NCBI GenBank assembly: GCA_028694115.1
Contig: JAQUUB010000009.1
Coordinates: forward strand, 1 to 64,000
DNA from: Lachnospiraceae bacterium
GTDB taxonomy: Bacteria; Bacillota_A; Clostridia; Lachnospirales; Lachnospiraceae
Length of the DNA stretch: 64,000 bases
Reading direction: 5' to 3'
Part shown: positions 51,955 through 62,000 of the stretch, one piece after another
Position numbering within the stretch: position 1 is the stretch's first letter
Layout: every line of letters begins with the position of its first letter
Position numbers and translations under genes: made by a program
The notes under the pieces: generated by a model
Databases searched by the model: none
Seen by the model: the letters and a program-made list of their open reading frames with translations, nothing else
Told to the model about the DNA's origin: nothing

Positions 51955-54900
51955 TATTTTCTCTCTACCTGCACCATCTTATATGCTTCTACAACATCAA
52001 GCTCTTCCATTTCACCAAATCCTTCAAATACAAGACCACATTCAAATCCTGTTTTAACTTCTTTTACATCATCTTTAAAACGTTTTAATGATGCTAACGG
52101 TCCTTCAAATACCTGTTCTCCAGCACGTGTGATTCGAACAGAACATCCTCTTTCAAAAGTACCATCTAATACATAGGAACCCGCAATATTTCCAATATCA
52201 GAAGCTTTGAAAATCTGTCTGATTTCTGCATGACCAATTACTTTCTCTTCGAAAATAGGATCAAGCATACCTTTCATAGCTGCCTCTACATCTTCAATCG
52301 CTTGATAAATAACCTTGTATAGTCTTACGTCAACGCCTTCTGTCTCCGCAGTATTTTTAGCCGTTACATCTGGTCTAACATTAAATCCGATAATGATTGC
52401 ATTTGATGCAGACGCTAAAATAACATCAGATTCATTAATCGCACCAACACCACTATGAATCACTTTTACAATTACTTCTTCATTCGATAGCTTTGATAAG
52501 CTCTGTTTTACAGCTTCTACAGATCCTTGTACATCTGCCTTTACAATTAAATTGAGCTCTTTTAAATTACCCTCTTTGATTTGAGAGAATAAATCATCTA
52601 ATGACATCTTTTGTTTTGTATCATCTAATAATTTTACTTTATTTTGAGAAATAAAGGTTGCTGCAAAGTTCTTTGCTTCCCTGTCATTATCAGGAGCGAC
52701 AAAAATTTCACCTGCATTTGGAACATCATTTAATCCAAGAATTTCAACTGGTGTTGATGGTCCTGCTTCTTTTACTCTCTTACCTTTATCATCAATCATT
52801 GCTCTGACTTTACCATGACAAGCACCAGCTGCAATGAAATCACCAACATGCAAGGTACCTTTTTGTACAAGTACCGTAGCTACTGGTCCACGTCCTTTAT
52901 CAAGTTCAGCTTCTATTACAAGACCTCTTGCCTGTCTATCTGTATTTGCTTTTAATTCCAACATTTCTGATGTTAATAAAATCATCTCAAGAAGCTGCTC
53001 AATTCCTTCTCCTGATTTTGCTGAAACTGGAGCAAATACTGTGCTTCCGCCCCAATCTTCCGAAATTAATTCATATTCCGTTAATTCCTGTTTTACACGT
53101 TCAATATTTGCATTGGGTTTATCAATTTTATTTACTGCAACAATAATTTCAATTCCAGCTGCTTTTGCATGATTAATTGCTTCTACCGTCTGAGGCATTA
53201 CCCCATCATCTGCAGCAACTACTAGAATTGCAATATCTGTTGAATTTGCACCACGCATACGCATAGAAGTAAATGCTTCATGCCCTGGAGTATCAAGGAA
53301 GGTAATCTTTTCTCCATTTGTATTAACAACGTAAGCACCAATGTGCTGTGTGATTCCACCTGCTTCACGGTCTGTTACATTTGTTTTACGAATTGCATCA
53401 AGTAATGATGTTTTACCATGATCAACATGACCCATAACACAAATTACAGGTGGTCTTTTTGACATATCTGTTGTATCTTCTTCTTCCTCTTTTAGGAGTT
53501 CCTCAATGACATCGACTTTTACTTCCTGCTCACATATAATTTCATATTCAATTGCAATTTCCTCTGCCTGCTCATAAGAAATTTCCTGATTTACAGTAAC
53601 AACAGTCCCCTGAAGGAATAGTTTCTTTACAATTGCAGATGGCTGCATCTTCATTTTTTCTGCTAATTCTTTTATTGTAAGTGAATCTGGAAGTGTAATA
53701 ACTTTAATCTTTTCTTCTGGAGTTGTTTCCACCTTTTCAGGTTTGATAAATCCATGAGGATTGAACTTCTTGGTTTTTGCCTCTAAATCTCTTTCATAAG
53801 CAATATCCCTTTTACGCTTATCTTGACTCAGACGTCGTCTATCTTGATTTCCTTTGTACTTTTCCTGCTCTTTAATTGGACTTTCTGAAACAAATCCTTG
53901 CGGCTTTCCTCCAGCTTGTGGACGAGCTTGGGATCTAAATCCCGGTCTGTCATTACTTCTTTGACCCTGTGAACGATTGTCATTATTCCTAGGATCCCTG
54001 TTACCACCTTGACTAGTGCCACGATTATTCTGATAGTTACCTTGACCTGGTGTGTAAGGTCTGCTACCCGGCTGTCGATTGTCTGTACCACCCGTTCTTT
54101 GTCCTTGGCCATTGTTGTTATAACCTCCTGGTCTTGTATTCTGACCATTTCTGTTATCATTATTATAAGGTCTTCTTTCCCCATTCGTCTGAGTATTATT
54201 GTTATTATAAGGTCTTCTTTCCCCATTCATTTGAGTATTATTGTTGTTATTATAAGGTCTTCTTTCCCCATTCGTCTGAGTATTATTGTTGTTATTATAA
54301 GGTCTTCTTTCCCCATTCGTCTGAGTATTATTGTTGTTATTATAAGGTCTTCTTTCCCCACTGTTCTGACTATTCCTATTGTCATTATTATAGGGTCTTC
54401 TCTCTCCACTATTTTGGCGATTATTATTATTATAGCTATTATAAATTTTTCTCTCACCATTTGCATTATTGCTAGTAGGAGTAGCATTTGTAGCATTACC
54501 TTCAGCAGTCTGTGGTTTGTTTTCCATCATTTTTTCTTTCGTATGCTCTGTCACTATCGGTTTTGCCATTTCTTTTGTCTCAATTATTTTTATTTGTTCC
54601 TGCATATTCTCCGATTCTTTTCTGTCCACTGGTTTATTTTCCATTGGTTTGCTATCTATTAGTTTGTTTTCCATTGGTTTTTCCTGAGTTTGCTTACTAT
54701 CCTTACCGATTGCTCTGGCAAAAGCCTCACTCACATCTGATGCTTTGATAGGTTCTCTTGAAGGAATAGCTGTGGTACTTTTCGTTGTATTTCCGTTGGT
54801 ATTACCATTACTATTTCCACCAATCTGTCCGACTTGTCTTCCACGTCCTTGATTCGTTTGTCTATTTCCCTTTTCATTACTTCTACTATTATATGGATTA

Positions 54901-55178
54901 TTAACAAATATAATATTGGGCTTTTTCTTTTTTACAGGTATTTCATCCTGCTTTGTTTCTACCGGTGTGGTTGCTTCTACATTTTGTGCAGTCACTTCCT
55001 TCGGTGGTTTATTATCTGCACTTCCAGCCATCGATTTTTTAATCATAGATACCTGTTCATCTTCTAAAGAAGACATATGACTTTTTAATTCAATCCCCTT
55101 CTCTGATAAAAAGCTGATAACTTCTTTGCTCGATTTATTTATTTCTTTTGCTAACTCATGAACCTTCACTTTAGCCAT
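51954..55178 (-). CDS. infB: translation initiation factor IF-2
   Basis: 1074 aa GTPase that brings fMet-tRNA to the 30S subunit. C-terminal ~600 residues are canonical: G1 [16 protein letters not shown]3 [16 protein letters not shown]4 [10 protein letters not shown]. An IF2_N helix domain begins the protein ([20 protein letters not shown]) and a second precedes the G domain. Between them lie ~400 disordered Asn/Arg/Gln-rich residues with six GERRPYN repeats. Longer than typical IF-2 because of this insert. Confidence 0.97.
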   Translation of the reverse strand: MAKVKVHELAKEINKSSKEVISFLSEKGIELKSHMSSLEDEQVSMIKKSMAGSADNKPPKEVTAQNVEATTPVETKQDEIPVKKKKPNIIFVNNPYNSRSNEKGNRQTNQGRGRQVGQIGGNSNGNTNGNTTKSTTAIPSREPIKASDVSEAFARAIGKDSKQTQEKPMENKLIDSKPMENKPVDRKESENMQEQIKIIETKEMAKPIVTEHTKEKMMENKPQTAEGNATNATPTSNNANGERKIYNSYNNNNRQNSGERRPYNNDNRNSQNSGERRPYNNNNNTQTNGERRPYNNNNNTQTNGERRPYNNNNNTQMNGERRPYNNNNTQTNGERRPYNNDNRNGQNTRPGGYNNNGQGQRTGGTDNRQPGSRPYTPGQGNYQNNRGTSQGGNRDPRNNDNRSQGQRSNDRPGFRSQARPQAGGKPQGFVSESPIKEQEKYKGNQDRRRLSQDKRKRDIAYERDLEAKTKKFNPHGFIKPEKVETTPEEKIKVITLPDSLTIKELAEKMKMQPSAIVKKLFLQGTVVTVNQEISYEQAEEIAIEYEIICEQEVKVDVIEELLKEEEEDTTDMSKRPPVICVMGHVDHGKTSLLDAIRKTNVTDREAGGITQHIGAYVVNTNGEKITFLDTPGHEAFTSMRMRGANSTDIAILVVAADDGVMPQTVEAINHAKAAGIEIIVAVNKIDKPNANIERVKQELTEYELISEDWGGSTVFAPVSAKSGEGIEQLLEMILLTSEMLELKANTDRQARGLVIEAELDKGRGPVATVLVQKGTLHVGDFIAAGACHGKVRAMIDDKGKRVKEAGPSTPVEILGLNDVPNAGEIFVAPDNDREAKNFAATFISQNKVKLLDDTKQKMSLDDLFSQIKEGNLKELNLIVKADVQGSVEAVKQSLSKLSNEEVIVKVIHSGVGAINESDVILASASNAIIIGFNVRPDVTAKNTAETEGVDVRLYKVIYQAIEDVEAAMKGMLDPIFEEKVIGHAEIRQIFKASDIGNIAGSYVLDGTFERGCSVRITRAGEQVFEGPLASLKRFKDDVKEVKTGFECGLVFEGFGEMEELDVVEAYKMVQVERK
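54130..54430. repeat. coding tandem repeats in infB (about 42-51 bp period)
   Basis: Six units encoding NGERRPYN followed by Asn/Asp-rich spacers; the three middle units are nearly identical at DNA level (TAAGGTCTTCTTTCCCC on the plus strand). An imperfect seventh unit (GERKIYN) precedes them. Confidence 0.92.
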
Positions 55179-55197
55179 CTATTCTATTACCTCCAAA

Positions 55198-55524
55198 TTA
55201 TTCTTCTGATGCAGAGCCCAAAGCATCGAGATGTTTTCTTATGGAATCTGCAAACCCTTGATTCGTAATGGCAAGAGATGCTCTTAATTCTTTTCCCATA
55301 GCATGCCCAAGTTCTTCTTTTGTTCCATATTCATACATTGGAACTTTATAAAAACTGCACATATTAGAAAACATTTTTTTTGTATTATCTGAGGCATCAA
55401 TGCTTATAAGAACTAAAAAGGTCTTGTAAGACTTTATTGCTTTTTCTGTACTAAATTCTCCACTTTTCACACATCCTGCTTTTGTAGCAAGACCAAGCAT
55501 GGAATATACTTTATTCGGTTTCAT
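55198..55524 (-). CDS. L7Ae-family ribosomal protein YlxQ
   Basis: About 108 aa. L7Ae/L30e/S12e-like kink-turn RNA-binding fold: KVYSMLGLATKAGCVKSGEF and TFLVLISIDASDNTKKMF. Always encoded between nusA/ylxR and infB in Firmicutes. The start is set at 55524 (MKPNKV), overlapping the ylxR end; the frame to 55554 lies inside ylxR. Confidence 0.9.
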   Translation of the reverse strand: MKPNKVYSMLGLATKAGCVKSGEFSTEKAIKSYKTFLVLISIDASDNTKKMFSNMCSFYKVPMYEYGTKEELGHAMGKELRASLAITNQGFADSIRKHLDALGSASEE

Positions 55525-55786
55525 TAGCCTCAAACTCCCTATTAAGGTTTTCATATACTTCCTTTTGAATTGTCATTTTAAAGGAACGTTCCAACCCTCT
55601 TTGCTTTATGGCTTTCTTTAGGCACTCTTTATTGTTACAAATATAAGCACCCCTGCCATTCTTTTTTCCTGTTACGTCTAATAAAATTTCATTTTCTGCA
55701 GTTTTTAGAATCCGAACCATTTCTTTTTTGCTCTTCATCTCACCACATCCAATACACTGTCTCATAGGAATTTTCTTAATACTCAT
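55511..55786 (-). CDS. YlxR-family RNA-binding protein (DUF448)
   Basis: 91 aa. Signature RQCIGCGEMKSKKEMVRI and GRGAYICNNKECLKKAIKQ. Structural data on the family suggest RNA binding; some reports link it to RNase P. In the nusA-infB operon. Confidence 0.92.
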   Translation of the reverse strand: MSIKKIPMRQCIGCGEMKSKKEMVRILKTAENEILLDVTGKKNGRGAYICNNKECLKKAIKQRGLERSFKMTIQKEVYENLNREFEANETE

Positions 55787-55803
55787 GATAACAGCTCCTC
55801 GTT

Positions 55804-56964
55804 CTATTCTTCTGAAGAGTTTGCCTCAGCTAAAGAGTTTTCCTCTTCATATTCGCCATCATACTCTTCATCATCATAATCTTCGTCGTCGTAATAATCC
55901 TCCATACGGAACCCTTTCGCATCTTTCGCCTGAGTCTCACTCTTGATGTCGATTTTGAATCCAGTAAGTCTTGCTGCCAGCCTTGCGTTCTGTCCTTCTT
56001 TTCCGATAGCAAGCGATAATTGATAATCAGGAACAACGACTTTTGCAGTTTTTTCATCCCCATCAGCAATTACAGAAATAACCTTTGCTGGTGATAATGC
56101 ATTTTCAATTAAGATCGCTGGATTTTCATCCCAATTAATAATATCAATTTTTTCACCACGGAGTTCATCAACTATCATATTTACTCTTGCGCCGTTAATT
56201 CCTACGCATGCACCAACTGGATCAACATCTGGATTATTAGACCATACTGCAATCTTTGTTCTGCTTCCTGCTTCACGACTGATACTCTTAATTTCTACTG
56301 TACCATCTTGAACTTCTGCGACTTCTGCTTCAAAAAGGCGTTTTACCAATTCTGGATGCGTTCTACTTACTAAAATCTTAGGTCCCTTTGTCGTATTCTT
56401 AACTTCTAAGATATATACCTTAATTCTTTCCGTTGGTTTATATATCTCACCTTTAACCTGCTCATTCTCACCAAGAAGAGCATCTACTTTTCCAAGATTT
56501 ACGCTTACATTCTTACCAGCGTTTCTTTGAATAATTCCTGTTACAACGTCCTTCTCTTTTCCATAGAATTGATTAAATAATACATTTCTTTCTTCTTCAC
56601 GGATTTTTTGTAAGATAACATTTTTTGCATTCTGTGTAGCAATACGTCCAAATTCTTTACTCTTAATCTCAACTTTAACAACTCCGCCGATTTCAGCTTT
56701 CTTACTAATTTCTCTTGCATCCTCTAATGTGATTTCCATACAAGGATCTTCTACTTCTTCTACAACAGTTTTTTCGGCATAAACCATGAAATCACATGTT
56801 TCTCTATTAATTTCTACCTGTATATTATCAGATTTTCCAAAGTGATTTTTACATGCAGTTATCAAGGAATTTTCAATCGCCTCAAACAAGGTTTCTTTAC
56901 TAATATCCTTTTCCTTTTCGAGAATATTAAGTGCTTCCATTAATTCTTTATTCATTTTCTTCAA
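55804..56964 (-). CDS. nusA: transcription factor NusA
   Basis: 386 aa. N-terminal polymerase-binding domain, S1 (GIIQRNAGKNVSVNLG), two KH domains (GACVGINGARVNMIVDELRGE; GKEGQNARLAARLTG). A short very acidic tail (Asp/Glu/Tyr rich) replaces the E. coli AR repeats. Controls pausing and termination, possibly including its own leader. Confidence 0.97.
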   Translation of the reverse strand: MKKMNKELMEALNILEKEKDISKETLFEAIENSLITACKNHFGKSDNIQVEINRETCDFMVYAEKTVVEEVEDPCMEITLEDAREISKKAEIGGVVKVEIKSKEFGRIATQNAKNVILQKIREEERNVLFNQFYGKEKDVVTGIIQRNAGKNVSVNLGKVDALLGENEQVKGEIYKPTERIKVYILEVKNTTKGPKILVSRTHPELVKRLFEAEVAEVQDGTVEIKSISREAGSRTKIAVWSNNPDVDPVGACVGINGARVNMIVDELRGEKIDIINWDENPAILIENALSPAKVISVIADGDEKTAKVVVPDYQLSLAIGKEGQNARLAARLTGFKIDIKSETQAKDAKGFRMEDYYDDEDYDDEEYDGEYEEENSLAEANSSEE

Positions 56965-57007
56965 GACTCCTTTTCTTTAGGGAGGTGTCCTCCTATTTTA
57001 TGTTTTG

Positions 57008-57493
57008 TTAAAAATCAAATGCTAATCTTATTAATGAAATTTCAGACTTTTCAAATGTAATTACTACCTGTTCCTCTGTTTCAATGGTAACTCTTTCATT
57101 TTCATAATTCGTTAGAATTCCTGTGAATTCCTTTTGTTTTCTTTTTTGACCTTCTACTTCCTTCATGGCATAGGTTTTCACTTCTACTTCTTCTCCCATA
57201 CTCCTCAGAAAATCTTTTTCCTTTTTCAATGGTCTGCCTAATCCTGGTGAACTTACTTCTAATATATAAGCTTCACTAATAAAATCTTTCGCATCCATTA
57301 ATTCGGATAATGCTCTGCTTACTATTTCACAGTCATCAATAGTTATTCCCCCGGGTTTATCTATATACGCTCTCAAATAGTAATTTGATGCCTCTTTCAC
57401 ATATTCAATATCTACTAGTTCAAATTTATGTTCTGTTATCATAGGTAGCAATAACTCTTCTGTCTTTCTTTCTATGTCTTCTCTCTTTGACAT
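57008..57493 (-). CDS. rimP: ribosome maturation factor RimP
   Basis: 161 aa. YVKEASNYYLRAYIDKPGGI and SRALSELMD plus EVSSPGLGRPLKKEKDF are the RimP signature. First gene of the nusA-infB operon. Shine-Dalgarno GAGGAG. Confidence 0.95.
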   Translation of the reverse strand: MSKREDIERKTEELLLPMITEHKFELVDIEYVKEASNYYLRAYIDKPGGITIDDCEIVSRALSELMDAKDFISEAYILEVSSPGLGRPLKKEKDFLRSMGEEVEVKTYAMKEVEGQKRKQKEFTGILTNYENERVTIETEEQVVITFEKSEISLIRLAFDF

Positions 57494-57532
57494 ATTCCCA
57501 TATTTCTCCTCTCATCATTCTATCGCAAAATT

Positions 57533-57558
57533 AAGGAGTGGACCTCCGCCCACTCCTT
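57533..57558 (-). terminator. leader hairpin before rimP (possible NusA-dependent attenuator)
   Basis: Perfect 9-bp stem AAGGAGTGG / CCACTCCTT, 8-nt loop, then AATTTTGCG: a stem with a weak T tract lying between the rimP promoter and the rimP start. Confidence 0.65.
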
Positions 57559-57589
57559 ATCATCTAGCATTATTTATATCATCTTTCGT

Positions 57590-57618
57590 ATTGTAACACT
57601 TCTCATTGATTTTTGCAA
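57590..57618 (-). promoter_or_regulatory. promoter of the rimP-nusA-infB operon
   Basis: TTGCAA (57618-57613), 17-base spacer, TACAAT (57595-57590) on the minus strand; ~100 bases before rimP. Confidence 0.75.
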
Positions 57619-57624
57619 GTTTAT

Positions 57625-58671
57625 TTAAACATTTAATTTCATATCGCCAAATTTTATAAGTCCTTTTTTTCTCATGAATTCAGAAAAAAGTAATGTTAGT
57701 ATTGCTGGTAAAAGAATTTGCATGATTAATATTTCTAGTAAAGCGGCAGCTGGACTCATGCTCTCTACCATTGTTTGATAAGATGCAATCTGCCCCACAA
57801 GCCCAGAAGAGCCCATTCCAGATCCTACAGGAGTACTTTGCATTTTCAATACAGCAGCAGCAATAGGTCCAAGGATTGCGCTAGACAAAATAGAAGGAAT
57901 CCAAATAATCGGATTCTTTACAATATTAGGAATTTGCAACATAGAAGTTCCAACACCTTGTGCAATCAATCCACCCACTTTGTTTTCTCTAAAGCTCGCA
58001 ACAGCAAATCCAATCATTTGACAACAGCACCCAATCGTAGCTGCCCCTGCTGCCAATCCTGTAATACCCATTGATATTCCTATTGCAGCGGAGCTAATCG
58101 GCAATGTAAGTACAATACCCATTAATACAGAAACGATGATACCACCTAAAATTGGATGTAACTCTACATTAAAATTAATAACGGCGCCAAGCCAAGTCAT
58201 AAACGATGTGATAGGAGGTCCAGCTATCACCCCTGCAACAGCGCCAGTACAAATTGCTACAAATGGAGTAACAATAATATCTACTTTTGTCTTACCTGCA
58301 ACAAGTCTTCCAATTTCAATCGCCACAAGTGCTGCAATAAACGCGCCCAATGGTTCACCAGGTTTTCCAATTGTATATCCTTCTAGAGCAGTAATAGTTG
58401 GAAAAGCTCCAATCATACCGGTAACTGCAGCAGAAACGGATACAAGTGGACTTTGTTTAAATTTGCATGCAACTCCAATACCTATTCCTGCACCAGTTAA
58501 CGTCTTTGCCACATTCGCCATAGCAATTAGATAAGTACCAATTGTCCCTCCAATTAAAGTTCCAAGTTGGGCAATAATTGTTCCAATAATTAATGTCGAA
58601 AATAAACCAAGTGCCATTCCACTTAAACCATCAATAAAAATCTCCTGCATAACCTTCTTGAATTTTTCCAT
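57625..58671 (-). CDS. PfoR-like / PTS EIIC-type membrane protein
   Basis: 348 aa, about ten glycine-rich membrane segments. Resembles the PTS IIC-like family named after the putative perfringolysin regulator PfoR (residues LTGAGIGIGVACKFKQSPL and TPVGSGMGSSGLVGQI). No EIIA or EIIB gene is nearby. Substrate and any regulatory role are unknown. Located between the tRNA and the rimP operon, probably transcribed alone. Confidence 0.78.
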   Translation of the reverse strand: MEKFKKVMQEIFIDGLSGMALGLFSTLIIGTIIAQLGTLIGGTIGTYLIAMANVAKTLTGAGIGIGVACKFKQSPLVSVSAAVTGMIGAFPTITALEGYTIGKPGEPLGAFIAALVAIEIGRLVAGKTKVDIIVTPFVAICTGAVAGVIAGPPITSFMTWLGAVINFNVELHPILGGIIVSVLMGIVLTLPISSAAIGISMGITGLAAGAATIGCCCQMIGFAVASFRENKVGGLIAQGVGTSMLQIPNIVKNPIIWIPSILSSAILGPIAAAVLKMQSTPVGSGMGSSGLVGQIASYQTMVESMSPAAALLEILIMQILLPAILTLLFSEFMRKKGLIKFGDMKLNV

Positions 58672-58796
58672 TTTTATTCTCCATTCTTTTGTAAAAGTGC
58701 TTTGTATCTGTAGTATGTATTAATAATAATCTATGTATACACATTAACAATGACAAATACTATAGCATTTACAGCTGTCTTGTCAGTTTATCCTTT

Positions 58797-58828
58797 AAAA
58801 AAATCTTAAGTCTTAACAGACCTAAGAT
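58797..58828 (-). terminator. terminator after tRNA-Glu
   Basis: ATCTTAGGTCT / AAGACTTAAGAT-type stem (one mismatch) then seven T residues on the minus strand, 30 bases after the tRNA. Confidence 0.8.
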
Positions 58829-58857
58829 ATTCGGGTTAGACTATATGAAACAGTCAA

Positions 58858-58929
58858 CAGCTCGTAGGGGAATCGAACCCCTGTTTCCGCCGTGAGAGGG
58901 CGGCGTCTTAACCGCTTGACCAACGAGCC
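58858..58929 (-). tRNA. tRNA-Glu (anticodon CTC)
   Basis: Full cloverleaf on the minus strand: acceptor GGCTCGT / ACGAGCT (first pair G-U), D arm GGTCAAGCGGTTAAGAC, anticodon stem CCGCC / GGCGG with loop CTCTCAC (CTC anticodon, decodes GAG), T arm GGGG-TTCGATT-CCCC. CCA is not encoded. Confidence 0.95.
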
Positions 58930-58954
58930 AAAAGTGTCACTCACAAGTGACACT
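58930..58954 (-). terminator. hairpin between polC and tRNA-Glu
   Basis: AGTGTCACT / AGTGACACT perfect stem followed by TTTT, ending at the base before the tRNA 5' end. May end polC transcription or guide tRNA processing. Confidence 0.6.
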
Positions 58955-59030
58955 ATTGTATTTTAATATATAACTTATAAAATTGCAAGATATTTTTTTA
59001 TTAAGCAACAAATATTTTATTAAACACCTA

Positions 59031-62000
59031 TTAGGCGCCAAAATCAAACAGTGAAAGTTGATTTGATTCTGGAATTTTTCCTAACAGATGCATCTCATCA
59101 AGTAAATCCACTACTGTTTTTGAGACTTTTGTTCTTTGTCTAAAATCATCCTTTGATAAAAAAGGTCCCTTGTGTGCTTCTTCAACAATTGCATCCGCAG
59201 CTTTCTCACCTAGCCCATCAATACTACTTAAGGATGGCATGATTTTATCATCGATTATTTTAAAATACTTTGCATCCACTACCTCAAGATCAATTTTTAA
59301 GAATTCGAATCCTCTTGCATATAACTCTTGGACAATTTTCATATCTTTCATGGTATCTTGCTCTTTATTTGTAAGTGTATCCGATCGTTTTCTATAATCA
59401 TCCATATAATATTCTAATTTTTCGCGTCCCTGACACATAATGACATAGGAAAATCCCGATGCACGGATACTAAAATATGCACAATAGTAAGCAAGTGGAT
59501 AATTCACTTTACAATAAGCAATTCTCCAGGCCATCATTACATAGGCAGCTGCATGAGCCTTGGGAAACATGTACTTAATCTTTTTACAAGACCATATGTA
59601 CCAATCAGGAACGCCTTCCTTTTTCATTGCTTCTTCCCACTCTGGTTTTAATCCTTTTCCTTTACGGACTGATTCCATAATAGTAAATGAAAGACTGCTC
59701 TCCACCCCTTGATTAATCAAATAAGTCATAATATCATCACGCGTACAGATTGCCGTTGAAATTGTGGCTTTCCCTTCTTCAATTAGTGTCTGCGCATTGC
59801 CAAGCCAAACATCGGTACCATGTGAAAGTCCAGAAATACGTATCAAATCAGAAAAAGTGTTAGGTTTGGTATCCACAAGCATCTGAATTACAAAATCTGT
59901 TCCAAATTCTGGTATCCCGAGTGCTCCTAAAGGGCAGCCTCCAATGTCCTCTGGTTTAATTCCAAGTGCTTCCGTGCTCCGAAACAACGACATAACACCT
60001 TGATCATCCAATGGTATCTTTTGTGGATCAATACCCGTCAAATCCTGTAGCATACGTATCATGGTTGGATCGTCATGTCCTAGAATATCTAGCTTTAATA
60101 AGTTGTGATCAATTGAGTGATAATCAAAATGTGTTGTAATAATATCCGTTGTCATATCATTCGCAGGATGTTGAACCGGCGTAAAGCTATTGATTTCCTC
60201 ACCATGCGGCAATACAATAATACCTCCCGGGTGCTGGCCCGAGGTACGTCTTACACCCGTACATCCTTTTACAATACGATTGATTTCACAATTTCTTTTT
60301 CGTTCTCCATGCTCCTCGAAATAATTCTTAACATATCCAAAAGCAGTTTTATCTGCCAAGGTTCCTATTGTTCCTGCACGAAATGTATGTCCTGCTCCAA
60401 AAATAACCTCTGTATATTTGTGTGCTTTTGACTGATAATCTCCCGAAAAGTTCAGATCAATATCAGGCTCCTTATCTCCTTTAAATCCAAGAAATGTTTC
60501 AAACGGAATGTCAAACCCATCCTTTTGGAGTTTTGTCCCACACTTCGGACAAACTTTATCAGGCATATCACAGCCTGCCATACCTGAATATGATTTCACT
60601 TCTTCTGAATCAAAATCATAGTAATGGCACTCATTACAATAATAGTGTGGAGATAATGAATTAACCTCTGTAATACCCGCCATATTTGCAACAAAAGAAG
60701 ATCCAACAGAACCTCTTGATCCCACTAGATACCCATCCTCCATGGACTTCCATACGAGCTTCTGTGCAATAATATACATAACTGCAAATCCATTTGTGAT
60801 AATTGAGTGTAATTCCTTTTCTAATCGGTCCTCCACTGGTTTTGGTAATACCTCACCATAAACCTCATGTGCCTTATTGTAACAAATTTCACGAAGCGTC
60901 TGATCTGAGTTTTCAATGACTGGAGGACATTTATCAGGCCGCACTGGTGTAATTCTCTCAATCATGTCTGAAATTAGATTTGTATTTTTTATAACCACTT
61001 CTTCTGCTTTTTCAGAACCAAGATATTGAAATTCTGCCAACATTTCATCTGTTGTTCTAAGGTATAGCGGTGCCTGGTCATCTGCATCTTTAAAACCTTT
61101 ACCAGTCATAATAATTCTTCGGTAAATCTCATCCTCAGGATCTAAAAAATGAACATCACAAGTAGCCACTACTGGCTTTTTAAATTCCTCTCCATACTTT
61201 ACAATCCGACGATTACAGTTTCTTAAATCCTCCACTGTTTTAATATCAGTTCTCTCTTGGCGAATTAAAAATTCATTGTTTCCAGTTGGTTGGATTTCCA
61301 AATAGTCATAGAAGTTTATAATTCTTGCAATCTCCTCCTGAGATTTCCCATCAAGCATCGCTCGAAATAGTTCCCCCGCCTCACAGGCTGATCCTATAAT
61401 TAATCCCTCTCTATAGTATTTTAACCGACTCTTAGGAATTCGCGGTCTCTGATGATAATACTCTAAATGAGATTCTGATATCAATCGGTAGAGATTCACC
61501 CTGCCTGTTTCATTTTTTGCTAATATAATCACGTGATAGGAAGGCATCTTTTTAATCGCATTTTTAGATTGTGCCCCCAGAGAATTAACCATATCCAAAT
61601 TGGTAATCTGGTCAGCCTTTAATTGTTCTACCAGTTTCAGAAAGATATTCGCTGTTGCTTCTGCATCATCCACTGCCCTATGGTGGTTCTGAAGTGATAC
61701 TCCCAAGGCTTTTGCAACATGATCCAGTTTGTATTTTGATATGTCTGGAAGCATAACTCTAGATAAAGCAACCGTATCTAAAACCGTATATTCAGATTCA
61801 TACCCGAGATCTTTTGCATTTTTATAAATGAAACTCATATCAAATCCAGCATTATGAGCTACCATAATTGCACCTTCACAAAAGGCTAAAAATCTTATTA
61901 ATACTTTTTCTATGATATCTGCCTCCATAACCATTGCATCATTGATCCCAGTCAGATTTTCAATATGAAACGGAATTGGTGTTAAAGGATTTACAAATTC

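Noticed and set aside
54130..54430. CRISPR-like periodic repeat
   Set aside because: Units lie in frame in infB, lack unique spacers and there are no cas genes.
54009..54662. 217-codon plus-strand frame, Ile/Ser-rich, opposite infB
   Set aside because: It is the antisense of the low-complexity Asn-rich IF-2 repeats; repeats keep several frames open, there is no ribosome site, and composition is not protein-like.
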